NCBI GenBank assembly: GCA_050178135.1
Contig: JBFXGJ010000063.1
Location: 1-7,852 of the forward strand
Direction: 5' to 3'
Origin: UBA288 sp050178135
GTDB lineage: Archaea; Halobacteriota; Methanomicrobia; Methanomicrobiales; Methanospirillaceae
DNA: 7,852 nucleotides
Position 1 is the first letter of the stretch. Every line of letters begins with the position of its first letter. The notes below the pieces were generated by a model. That model was not told the DNA's origin, did no database searches, and saw only the letters and a program-made list of their open reading frames with translations. Shown here piece after piece: positions 1-5,799 of this stretch. Position numbers and translations under genes: made by a program.

Positions 1-1
1 T

Positions 2-919
2 GCAGCCCTTGTCCCACCCTCCCCGGTCTCCACCAATGGAACGGTCAACCTGACGGTCACGCCCCGGGCGACCAACGGCTCGGTCTCGGTCCGTCCATCT
101 CCGTCGCTCCGGACGAACAACAGCACGCCCGCGCCCGTCACGCCGGCGCCGAACGGCACCCTCTCACGGTACATCCAGGGCGCGGAGGGCAGCGGCGGTG
201 GCAGGGGTGGGAGGAGCCCCGGCGGACACCTGGGCTCCGGTCTCTACTCGAGTGTCCGGGGCGGCCCGGTGACGACCCCGGTCCCGCGCTCCCCGGAGTA
301 CCCAACGCCCCGTGCCGGGGGATTCGGCTACCCGGTCGGCCCGCTCGCGTGGGAGGGCTGGGGCAACTGGTCCCCGGGATACGTCCCGCTCCCCGCCGGC
401 CCCGCCTCGGTCGTGGTCGAGTCCTCGGGGACGACAGCGGTGGTCCTGGCGGACCAGCTCGGGGCGCTGCTCGGCCTCTCGGTCGTTTCACCGCCCGGGG
501 GTACGTTCTCGGTCACCGTCCCCCGGGACGGTGACTACCTGGTCGGGATCGGCGCGGCGAACGTGAGCGACGGGTGGAAGGCTCGGATCGTCCCCGCCAC
601 CCCTGCCATGACGCCGGGAGGGGCCGTCTCACCCGTCCTGCCGTCGCCGGCAACCGAAACCCTGAGCTACGCGGGGACCGGCGGCGGGGTCATGCCCGCG
701 GTCAACCTCTCCCCCGGGACGGTCTCTGTCCGTCTGAGCGCCGACCAGCTGACGATGGCCTACCTGAAGGGCAGCTCGGGCACGACGCTCTCGACGACGG
801 TCGCGGGGCCGAACCCCGGCGGGTCCACGGCGACGGTCTCCCGGGCCGACCAGTATCACCTGGAGGTCTGGGGCACCGGTGCCTGGTCGGCGACCGTGAC
901 CTGGATCGGTCACCCCTGA
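2..919 (+). CDS. Secreted sequon-rich protein with two tandem beta-rich repeat domains, C-terminal part
   Basis: The reading frame is open from the window edge to a TGA at 917-919, so this is the last 305 residues of a longer protein; the GTG at 269 lies mid-protein and is not the start. Residues 1-60 are Pro/Ser/Thr/Asn-rich with six N-X-S/T sequons (N12, N16, N25, N39, N40, N51). Residues 60-89 are a Gly-rich linker. Two similar beta-rich domains of about 80-85 residues follow, at roughly 117-197 and 219-303. Each runs from a Pro-Gly turn through alternating Val/Ser strands to a GGT/GGS-x-x-V-[PS]-R-x-[DG]-[DQ]-Y strand and a Trp near the end. Three more sequons lie at N122, N187 and N235. 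The composition fits an exported, N-glycosylated archaeal surface protein. There is no C-terminal membrane helix or sorting motif, so any anchor must be upstream or absent. I do not recognise the family and its function is unknown. Pirin lies convergent, 105 bases downstream. Confidence 0.75.
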   Translation, partial: AALVPPSPVSTNGTVNLTVTPRATNGSVSVRPSPSLRTNNSTPAPVTPAPNGTLSRYIQGAEGSGGGRGGRSPGGHLGSGLYSSVRGGPVTTPVPRSPEYPTPRAGGFGYPVGPLAWEGWGNWSPGYVPLPAGPASVVVESSGTTAVVLADQLGALLGLSVVSPPGGTFSVTVPRDGDYLVGIGAANVSDGWKARIVPATPAMTPGGAVSPVLPSPATETLSYAGTGGGVMPAVNLSPGTVSVRLSADQLTMAYLKGSSGTTLSTTVAGPNPGGSTATVSRADQYHLEVWGTGAWSATVTWIGHP

Positions 920-1024
920 GCGGGTGCGTGGCTGCCGGGTCGAACGAGTCTTCCCTCCCGTCCTCTCTCGAGGGGCACCGGGGACGCTTCCTCGACGATC
1001 CCACCTGGGTTCGCCCGGTCCCTG

Positions 1025-1888
1025 TCACCTCGTGCTCTCGCCTGCGCTCCTGACAAACGTCCCGTCACGAAGCTCGCGAAACGCCTCCCGCAGTTCCTCC
1101 TCGGTGTTCATCACGATCGGCCCCTTCCAGGCAACCGTCTCATCGATAGGCCTGCCGGATGCGAACAGGAACCGTACCCCTTCGTCCCCGGCCCGAACAC
1201 GGACGAGCCGCCCCTCGCCGAAGCGGGCGACCTGGGCCTCTGAGACGAAAACCCGGTCCGGCCCCAGGGTCCCGTCGCCCCCGTAGACGTACGCAAAGGC
1301 GGTTTCGTCGGAGAAGGTCGGGTGTTCGAAGGTCGTCCCGCCCCCGAGCCGGACGTCCAGGAGGGTGGGTTCGGCCACGATGCCGTTCACGGGCCCACGC
1401 AGGCCTGCATGACGGCCAGCGACCACCCGGACCATCACCCCCTCGTCGCGGTGGACGGGGATCATCCCCGCCCCATACTCCTGGTAGCGCGGCTTCATCA
1501 TCTTCCGAGCGGCCGGAAGGTTCACCCAGAGCTGGAAGCCACCCATCTGCCCATCAACCGGGCGCGGCATCTCCTGGTGGATGATCCCGGACCCTGCGGT
1601 CATCCACTGGACCGCGCCGGCACCGATGATCCCGTGGTGGCCGAGGCTGTCGTCGTGAGCGATGATCCCCTCGAGCATGTACGTCACGGTCTCGATCCCC
1701 CGGTGGGGATGGAACGGGAACCCGGCGAGGTACTCCCTGGGTCGATCGGCCCGAAAGTCGTCGAGCATCAGGAACGGGTCGAAGTGCGGGACCTCGGGCT
1801 CCCCGAATCCCCTCCGGAGGTGGACGCCGGCCCCCTCGCGCGTCGGGCGGGCGGGGAGGACCTCGAGCACTCTCCGCTCATCGGTCAT
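1025..1888 (-). CDS. Pirin family protein (bicupin)
   Basis: A 287-residue protein of usual pirin length. The N-terminal cupin carries the family signature FPFHPHRGIETVTYMLEG (residues 57-74) and then GSGIIHQEMP (99-108). The metal ligands of characterised pirins map to H60, H62, H104 and E106, all present, so one Fe(II)-type site is expected. The C-terminal cupin (about 160-245) lacks an obvious ligand set, as is normal for pirins. Family members are quercetin 2,3-dioxygenases or redox-sensitive transcriptional cofactors; in archaea the role is unknown and a dioxygenase role would be odd in a strict anaerobe. The ATG at 1886-1888 has no Shine-Dalgarno sequence, but a TATA-like box begins 30 bases upstream, which supports this start and a leaderless message. 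The gene is divergent from the Fe-S protein at 1967. Family assignment is secure; substrate is not. Confidence 0.95.
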   Translation of the reverse strand: MTDERRVLEVLPARPTREGAGVHLRRGFGEPEVPHFDPFLMLDDFRADRPREYLAGFPFHPHRGIETVTYMLEGIIAHDDSLGHHGIIGAGAVQWMTAGSGIIHQEMPRPVDGQMGGFQLWVNLPAARKMMKPRYQEYGAGMIPVHRDEGVMVRVVAGRHAGLRGPVNGIVAEPTLLDVRLGGGTTFEHPTFSDETAFAYVYGGDGTLGPDRVFVSEAQVARFGEGRLVRVRAGDEGVRFLFASGRPIDETVAWKGPIVMNTEEELREAFRELRDGTFVRSAGESTR

Positions 1889-1912
1889 GTGCGTTCGGGT
1901 GTCGTTCGAGTC

Positions 1913-1920
1913 GATAAAGC
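1913..1920 (-). promoter_or_regulatory. TATA box of the pirin gene
   Basis: Read on the minus strand the sequence is GCTTTATC. Its first T is 30 bases before the A of the pirin ATG, so transcription would begin at or within a few bases of the start codon. A second AT-rich stretch (ATAAATAA on this strand, 1937-1944) is a possible alternative box that would give a leader of about 25 bases. Confidence 0.5.
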
Positions 1921-1936
1921 CGCCGGTCCGGGTTCC

Positions 1937-1945
1937 TTATTTATC
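1937..1945 (+). promoter_or_regulatory. TATA box of the QueG-like gene
   Basis: TTATTTATC starts 30 bases before the ATG at 1967, the spacing expected for a leaderless archaeal transcript. A GGAGTGAT element (1959-1966) abuts the start codon and resembles a Shine-Dalgarno sequence, but it would be used only if transcription starts further upstream. The box lies in the 78-base divergent spacer shared with pirin. Confidence 0.55.
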
Positions 1946-1966
1946 CCTTCTCAGTGATGGAGTGAT

Positions 1967-2773
1967 ATGGATGCGGACCTGCGACGGGCCGTCGAGGAGA
2001 AGTGCCGGGCCCTGGGAATCCCCCTGGTCGGTTTTGCGCCGGCCGAACGCTGGGAGACGGCGCCGTTCGAACCGTGGGTGCCGGAGGCCTTCCGGCCGGC
2101 CGCGGTCTTCCCTGGGACGCGGACGGCGATCGTGATCGGGCTGCCGGTCCTCCTTCCGATCATCGATACCGCCCCTTCGATCTGGTACCACGAGCACTAC
2201 GGCACGCTCAACGCGCTGCTCGACCAGTATGCCTACCGGATCGCCGCCGACCTGAACGAGCAGGGGTATCCCGCGGTCCCGATCCCCCGGGACGGATACG
2301 GGTCGATCGGCGTCCTGCTCCGACGGCCGATCGCCTTCTTCTCCCACCGGCACGCAGCGTACCTTGCCGGGCTCGGCACCTTCGGGGTCAACAACACGCT
2401 CCTCACCCGGGCCTACGGCCCGCGGGTGCGGTTTGCCACGGTCCTCACGACGGCCGAGATGCCCCCGGACCCCGTGATGACCGAGCCGCTCTGCACCCGG
2501 TGCATGCGGTGCGTCGAGGCCTGCCCGGTGGGTGCCCTGGAACCGCTCGACTACCCCGATGGGCTGACCGACAAGGGAGCATGCGCCGCACGGTCCGAGG
2601 CGCTCTATCGATTGCATATCTCCCCCTGCGGCCTCTGTGTCCAGGTCTGCCCGATCGGCGAGGACCGTCGCCACTACCACCGAGAGGACCCGGGCATCTA
2701 CGACGAGGCGGATGAACGGTTCGCTCGAGACCACCGGGCATGGACGCACGTCCGGTCGTACGGCGGTGCCTGA
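1967..2773 (+). CDS. QueG-like protein with two 4Fe-4S cluster motifs (epoxyqueuosine reductase-related)
   Basis: A 268-residue protein. The N-terminal part (1-165) matches the DUF1730/QueG-type fold, with the family's Gly-rich segment seen here as AGLGTFGVNNTLL (134-146), where QueG has a GLGWIGKN-like motif. The C-terminal part is ferredoxin-like: CTRCMRCVEACP (C176, C179, C182, C186), then C206 and CGLCVQVCP (C221, C224, C228), enough cysteines for two 4Fe-4S clusters. The HEAT repeats at the end of many bacterial QueG proteins are missing. Bacterial QueG is a cobalamin-dependent enzyme reducing epoxyqueuosine in tRNA; archaea use archaeosine instead, so this paralogue very probably acts on another substrate. 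It may still bind a corrinoid, which I cannot tell by eye. It is probably cytosolic, with no signal peptide. The ATG is chosen for its TATA spacing and the adjacent GGAG. It may share regulation with the divergent pirin gene. Confidence 0.88.
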   Translation: MDADLRRAVEEKCRALGIPLVGFAPAERWETAPFEPWVPEAFRPAAVFPGTRTAIVIGLPVLLPIIDTAPSIWYHEHYGTLNALLDQYAYRIAADLNEQGYPAVPIPRDGYGSIGVLLRRPIAFFSHRHAAYLAGLGTFGVNNTLLTRAYGPRVRFATVLTTAEMPPDPVMTEPLCTRCMRCVEACPVGALEPLDYPDGLTDKGACAARSEALYRLHISPCGLCVQVCPIGEDRRHYHREDPGIYDEADERFARDHRAWTHVRSYGGA

Positions 2774-2872
2774 CCCTGCCCCCTCGCCGGGGAGATCCCT
2801 CCGGTCTGCGGCGTCCTTCCAGGGGCCCTGCGGCGGTGATTCCCTCGATCCCGCCCGTTTCTGCCTCGCTTT

Positions 2873-2921
2873 GTTCCAGGACGCTCGGTCTCTATCCCTG
2901 CCCAGACCTCGATGCTGGAAC
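2873..2921. repeat. Nested inverted repeat, candidate RNA hairpin
   Basis: The outer arms GTTCCAG (2873-2879) and CTGGAAC (2915-2921) are perfect complements. Inside them GGTCT (2887-2891) pairs with AGACC (2904-2908), and CG at 2882-2883 can pair with CG at 2910-2911, leaving small internal loops and a 12-base apex. On the plus strand two G-U pairs could extend the base. It begins 100 bases after the QueG-like stop codon. It could be a 3' UTR structure, part of a small RNA, or chance in GC-rich DNA. Confidence 0.35.
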
Positions 2922-3080
2922 GGGGAGACGGGACAAGAGCACGCCGGCCTTCAACCCGGGACGACCCCGGTCCCGCCGGTGGACGCTCACCGGATGACGG
3001 GATGGGGTACGGGTGCCGGCTTCCGCCTGGTGGCGGTCAACGCCCCGTCCGAGGCGATCGGACCCGTTGCGCAAAGAAAC

Positions 3081-3088
3081 CTTAAAGC
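3081..3088 (+). promoter_or_regulatory. TATA box with purine-rich BRE, 2TM gene
   Basis: CTTAAAGC follows a purine-rich AAAGAAA stretch (3073-3079) that looks like a BRE. The TTAAAG begins 34 bases before the ATG at 3116, so the leader would be only a few bases long. Confidence 0.55.
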
Positions 3089-3115
3089 CCGTGTGACCAG
3101 AATCCACAGAGAGGA

Positions 3116-3400
3116 ATGGCTGTGCCGACAGATGACGAACTCCGGCAGATCGCACGCGAGAGCGCCAACGAGAAGGTTGGGTTCTACTCGCACCTGGCCG
3201 CGTACGTGGGCGTGAACCTGTTTCTGGCCGCGCTCTGGTGGACCACGTCGGGGCCCGGGACCTTCCCCTGGTTCATCATCGTGACCTTCGGGTGGGGAAT
3301 CGGTCTCGTGTCACATTACGTGGGTGCCTTCCACGGAAAGGCGTACACCGAGCGGATGACGGAGCGGGAGTACCAGCGGCTCAAGGGTGAGCAGCGGTAG
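3116..3400 (+). CDS. Small 2TM-domain membrane protein
   Basis: A 94-residue protein with an acidic and basic N-terminal helix (1-22), a first hydrophobic helix at about 26-43, a short Thr/Gly/Pro loop, a second helix at about 50-72, and a charged C-terminal tail (73-94). The layout and the conserved features (a Lys-x-Gly-Phe-Tyr-x-His-Leu lead-in, Asn in helix 1, Trp-Gly-Trp/Gly-x-Gly then His in helix 2) match the 2TM domain family (PF13239), whose role is unknown and which elsewhere can be fused to sensor proteins. Here it is the whole protein. The ATG at 3116 sits at short-leader distance from the TATA box. A GTG at 3122 is an alternative start that would place GAGGA (3111-3115) at ordinary Shine-Dalgarno spacing; it removes two residues. 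It appears monocistronic, since the next gene has its own promoter. Confidence 0.85.
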   Translation: MAVPTDDELRQIARESANEKVGFYSHLAAYVGVNLFLAALWWTTSGPGTFPWFIIVTFGWGIGLVSHYVGAFHGKAYTERMTEREYQRLKGEQR

Positions 3401-3409
3401 GGGAGAACA

Positions 3410-3419
3410 CCCTGCAGGG
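3410..3419. repeat. 10-bp perfect palindrome between 2TM and nitroreductase genes
   Basis: CCCTGCAGGG lies 9 bases after the 2TM stop codon and ends 16 bases before the TATA box of the nitroreductase operon. The position would suit an upstream regulator site, but a single short GC-rich palindrome is weak evidence. Confidence 0.25.
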
Positions 3420-3435
3420 CCTCGCGTGGCGATGC

Positions 3436-3443
3436 ATTAATAC
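3436..3443 (+). promoter_or_regulatory. TATA box of the redox operon
   Basis: ATTAATAC, with its TTAATAC core beginning 30 bases before the nitroreductase ATG. No Shine-Dalgarno sequence precedes that ATG, so a leaderless transcript is likely. The core is identical to the one ahead of the RNase gene at 5768. Confidence 0.6.
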
Positions 3444-3466
3444 CCACCCCGTGCCCTCTCGTTGCC

Positions 3467-3982
3467 ATGGAGACCCTCGATGCCATTCGCACTCGTCGGA
3501 GCGTCCGGCGCTACCTGCCGGACCCGGTCGATGAGTCCACGCTCCGCTCCCTGCTCGAGGCGGCGATGCTGGCTCCATCCGCCGCGAACGAGCAGCCCTG
3601 GCAGTTTGTCGTGATCGACGACCGCTCGATGCTCGACTCGATCCCCTCCTTCAGCCCGTACGCCAGCGCCGTCCGTGGGGCCCCTCTCGGGATACTGGTC
3701 TGCGCCGACACGCGGTCCCTCGCCGTCCCAGGGTTCTGGGTCCAGGACTGTTCGGCCGCCGTCGAGAACCTGCTGCTCGCCGCACACGCCCTCGGGCTCG
3801 GTGCAGTCTGGACCGGTGTCTATCCGCTTGAGGACCGGGTGACGGGTTTCGTTCAACACTGCCGGCTCCCCGACGGCGTTGTACCGGTCGCGTTCGTCGT
3901 CCTCGGTCACCCCGCAGACCATCCCTCACCCGAGGGCCGGTTCCGTCCGGACCGGGTCCACCGGAACGGGTGGGGAGCGTGA
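3467..3982 (+). CDS. Nitroreductase-family flavoprotein
   Basis: A 171-residue protein, the usual length of short archaeal nitroreductase-fold proteins. The FMN-binding signature RTRRSVRRY is at residues 8-16, the second conserved block PSAANEQPWQF at 37-47, WTGVYP at 115-120, and the typical C-terminal tail with GHP (147-149) and Arg-Asn-Gly-Trp (166-169). Such proteins bind FMN as dimers and use NAD(P)H or reduced partner proteins to reduce nitro groups, quinones or flavins; the natural substrate here is not evident. It is the first gene of a three-gene set: its TGA is followed two bases later by the ATG of the flavin reductase-like gene, so translation is probably coupled. Start chosen from the TATA box 30 bases upstream and the conserved N-terminus. 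Family assignment is firm. Confidence 0.95.
   Translation: METLDAIRTRRSVRRYLPDPVDESTLRSLLEAAMLAPSAANEQPWQFVVIDDRSMLDSIPSFSPYASAVRGAPLGILVCADTRSLAVPGFWVQDCSAAVENLLLAAHALGLGAVWTGVYPLEDRVTGFVQHCRLPDGVVPVAFVVLGHPADHPSPEGRFRPDRVHRNGWGA
3972..3977 (+). promoter_or_regulatory. Shine-Dalgarno of the flavoredoxin-like gene
   Basis: GGGGAG lies inside the last codons of the nitroreductase gene, 7 bases before the ATG at 3985. It decides the start over the GTG at 3970, which overlaps the preceding gene and has no such site. Confidence 0.6.
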
Positions 3983-3984
3983 GC

Positions 3985-4548
3985 ATGGAACGGGTCCGGG
4001 TCTCCTTGAACGTCGTGCTCCCCATGCCTGTTGTCCTGGTGGGCACGAACCTCCATGGTCGTGCGAATTTCATGCCGGCCGGCTGGTGTTGCCGGGTGAA
4101 CATGGTGCCGCCCATGCTCTGTTGCGGGATTCACCGGGCTCACGCGACAACAGCGGGAATACGGGAGAATGGTTCCTTCTCGGTGAACATTCCGTCCTCG
4201 TCGCAGATGACCGCTACCGATTACTGCGGCCTCGTTTCAGGGGCGACAACGGACAAGTCGAAGGTCTTCGGGGTCGTGTACGGCGAACTTGGGAACGCGC
4301 CGATGATCGCGGACTGCCCGGCGACCATGGAGTGCCGGGTCGTCGAGATCGTCTCTCTCCCGTCGCATGACCTGGTGATCGGCGAGATCGTGAGTGCATA
4401 TGCGGACCCGTCCGTGGTACGGAACCGCGCCATCGATATGGCGGCGGTCGACCCGTTGTTGCTGACCATGCCCGACAATACCTACTGGGGACTCGGCGAG
4501 GAACGAGGGAAGGCATGGTCGGTCGGCCGGTCATTGATGGAGGAGTAG
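3985..4548 (+). CDS. Flavoredoxin-like flavin reductase (FMN-binding split barrel)
   Basis: A 187-residue protein of the flavin reductase/flavoredoxin family. Recognisable blocks in order are PMPVVLVGT (13-21), GRANFMPAGWCC (25-36), a strand-rich core with GIRENGSFSVNIP (58-70), the conserved DYCGLVSG (79-86), and the C-terminal YWGLGEERGKAWSVG (167-181). Members bind FMN and carry electrons or reduce flavin in anaerobes, including sulfate reducers and methanogens. Cys pairs at 35-36 and 47-48 are notable but I do not know a role for them. The start is ATG 3985, two bases after the nitroreductase stop, because of the GGGGAG site; a GTG at 3970 would add five residues. The gene ends 22 bases before the aldo/keto reductase, so all three are likely one transcript. 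About 38 of 187 codons end in A or T by my count, slightly more than in its neighbours. Confidence 0.92.
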   Translation: MERVRVSLNVVLPMPVVLVGTNLHGRANFMPAGWCCRVNMVPPMLCCGIHRAHATTAGIRENGSFSVNIPSSSQMTATDYCGLVSGATTDKSKVFGVVYGELGNAPMIADCPATMECRVVEIVSLPSHDLVIGEIVSAYADPSVVRNRAIDMAAVDPLLLTMPDNTYWGLGEERGKAWSVGRSLMEE

Positions 4549-4559
4549 GTATCCCCCGC

Positions 4560-4563
4560 GGAG
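4560..4563 (+). promoter_or_regulatory. Shine-Dalgarno of the aldo/keto reductase gene
   Basis: GGAG, 7 bases before the ATG at 4571, in the 22-base spacer after the flavoredoxin-like gene. It supports ATG 4571 over the in-frame ATG at 4586. No TATA box fits in the spacer, so the gene depends on upstream transcription. Confidence 0.55.
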
Positions 4564-4570
4564 CGCCCTG

Positions 4571-5695
4571 ATGCAGCACCGGCCCATGCGAGGGGTCGAT
4601 CGACCGCTTCCCATGCTTGGGCTCGGCGCGATGCGCCTGCCCCTGGGTCCTGATGGCCGGATCGACCGTGCGGCGGCCACTTCCCTGGTACGCCATGCGG
4701 TCGACTGCGGTGTCACCTACATCGACACCGCCTGGGTCTACCACGACGGGGAGAGCGAGCCGTTCCTGGGAGAGGCCCTCGAAGATGGGTACCGGGAACG
4801 GGTCCAGCTGGCGACGAAACTTCCGGTCTGGGCGGTCCAGTGTCGCGCCGATATGGACCGCTTTCTGGACCTGCAGAGAGAACGGCTCCGGACAGACGCG
4901 ATCGACTTCTACCTTCTTCACGGACTGAACCGTGCAGGCTGGGAACGAGCCCGTGAACTCGGGGTGCTCGAGTTCCTCGACAATGCGCTCGCGGCAGGCC
5001 TGATCCGGCACGCATCCTTCTCATTTCATGACGACCTCCAAACCTTTCGTTCGATCGTCGACGCGTACGACTGGACCTTCGCCCAGGTACAGTACAACTA
5101 CGTGGACGTCCACACCCAGGGGGGGCTCGAGGCCGTCCAATACGCGTCGGAACGGGGGCTGGGGGTGGTGGTGATGGAGCCGCTGCGGGGCGGGACCCTG
5201 GCCCGTCCGGTTCCCGGCGCCGCCGAACTCTGGGCGCGGGCCGGCGCCGGGCGCACCCCCGCCGACTGGGCCCTCTCCTGGCTCTGGGACCAGCCCGAGG
5301 TTACCGTGGTCCTCTCCGGGATGAACACCCTCGACCAGCTCCGGGCGAACATCGCCTGCGCCGAACGCGCCCGGCCCCTTGCTCTCTCCCGGCGAGAACT
5401 CGCAGTCTTCGACGAGGTCCGCGCCCTCTACCGGGGCAGAGGTGCGGTCGCGTGCACCCGGTGCGGCTACTGCCGACCCTGCCCGTCGGGTGTCGACATC
5501 CCCCGGTGTTTTGAGCTATATAACGACGCGATTCTCCTCGGCGACCCGGTCGCCTCACGGTCGGGGTACCGGATCCTCTCCCGGTACGGAGGGGGCGCCT
5601 CGAGCTGCACGGATTGCGGGGTGTGCGAGGAACGCTGCCCCCAGGGACTCGTTGTTCGGACACATCTCAAGGACCTCGACGCGTTCTTCGGATAA
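4571..5695 (+). CDS. Aldo/keto reductase with C-terminal double 4Fe-4S module
   Basis: A 374-residue protein. Residues 12-280 form the aldo/keto reductase TIM barrel, with the catalytic tetrad visible as D52 (YIDTA), Y57, K83 (ATKLP) and H117 (FYLLHG). Residues 290-374 add an Fe-S domain: CTRCGYCRPCPSGVDIP (C295, C298, C301, C304), then CTDCGVCEERCPQGL (C346, C349, C352, C356), enough for two 4Fe-4S clusters. This architecture corresponds to the COG1453-type predicted oxidoreductases common in anaerobes. The barrel would take hydride from NAD(P)H, and the Fe-S part would pass electrons to or from a partner; the true substrate is unknown. It is the last gene of the operon with the nitroreductase and flavoredoxin-like genes, which are plausible electron partners. 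All catalytic and cluster residues are intact and there is no signal peptide. Confidence 0.95.
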   Translation: MQHRPMRGVDRPLPMLGLGAMRLPLGPDGRIDRAAATSLVRHAVDCGVTYIDTAWVYHDGESEPFLGEALEDGYRERVQLATKLPVWAVQCRADMDRFLDLQRERLRTDAIDFYLLHGLNRAGWERARELGVLEFLDNALAAGLIRHASFSFHDDLQTFRSIVDAYDWTFAQVQYNYVDVHTQGGLEAVQYASERGLGVVVMEPLRGGTLARPVPGAAELWARAGAGRTPADWALSWLWDQPEVTVVLSGMNTLDQLRANIACAERARPLALSRRELAVFDEVRALYRGRGAVACTRCGYCRPCPSGVDIPRCFELYNDAILLGDPVASRSGYRILSRYGGGASSCTDCGVCEERCPQGLVVRTHLKDLDAFFG

Positions 5696-5766
5696 CAGTC
5701 TTCTCCGCCGAGGCTCGCCCCTCGTGTCGGTTGTTCGTGGTCAGCTCGCCGTTCCCTCCCACGAGG

Positions 5767-5774
5767 CTTAATAC
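5767..5774 (+). promoter_or_regulatory. TATA box of the RNase gene
   Basis: CTTAATAC, whose TTAATAC core begins 32 bases before the ATG at 5800. There is no Shine-Dalgarno sequence before the ATG. The box shows that the RNase has its own promoter in the 104-base spacer after the aldo/keto reductase gene, and it argues against longer in-frame starts that would overlap that gene. Confidence 0.6.
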
Positions 5775-5799
5775 TCGGGGGGGCGCTCTATCAATTACC

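Larger units (their letters stand above)
2774..3115 (+). other. 342-base gene-free gap with a nested inverted repeat and the promoter of the 2TM gene
   Basis: No frame on either strand gives a protein with believable composition or a start signal; the short open frames are Arg/Pro/Gly-rich products of high GC. I see no tRNA-like arms. What it does hold is a nested inverted repeat at 2873-2921, a perfect 5-bp hairpin with a 4-base loop at 3023-3036 (CCGCC/GGCGG), and a TATA box at its 3' end. Confidence 0.6.

Noticed and set aside
1937..2749. 270-residue open frame on the minus strand opposite the QueG-like gene
   Set aside because: It is antisense to a gene with clear Fe-S motifs, and its Arg/Gly/Asp/Pro-rich translation reflects GC-rich codon shadowing.
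2774..3115. tRNA, C/D-box RNA or CRISPR in the gap
   Set aside because: No T-loop GTTCRANNC with matching arms, no RUGAUGA/CUGA box pair and no spaced direct repeats were found.
2637..3215. 192-residue plus-strand frame spanning the 2774-3115 gap
   Set aside because: It overlaps two real genes out of frame, has Arg/Ser/Pro-rich composition, and has no promoter or ribosome-binding signal.
3985..4548. Possible recent transfer of the flavoredoxin-like gene, based on more A/T-ending codons
   Set aside because: Roughly 20% A/T-ending codons against about 15% at the start of the RNase gene is too small a difference in one 564-base gene, and the gene is tightly embedded in the operon.
5516..5523. 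Strong-looking TATA sequence CTATATAA
   Set aside because: It is inside the aldo/keto reductase frame and encodes part of the segment ELYND; no gene start lies at a fitting distance downstream.
5614..5799. N-terminal extension of the RNase starting inside the aldo/keto reductase gene
   Set aside because: The extension overlaps the Fe-S coding end of the upstream gene in another frame, and the TATA box at 5767 would lie inside it. ATG 5800 fits the promoter.
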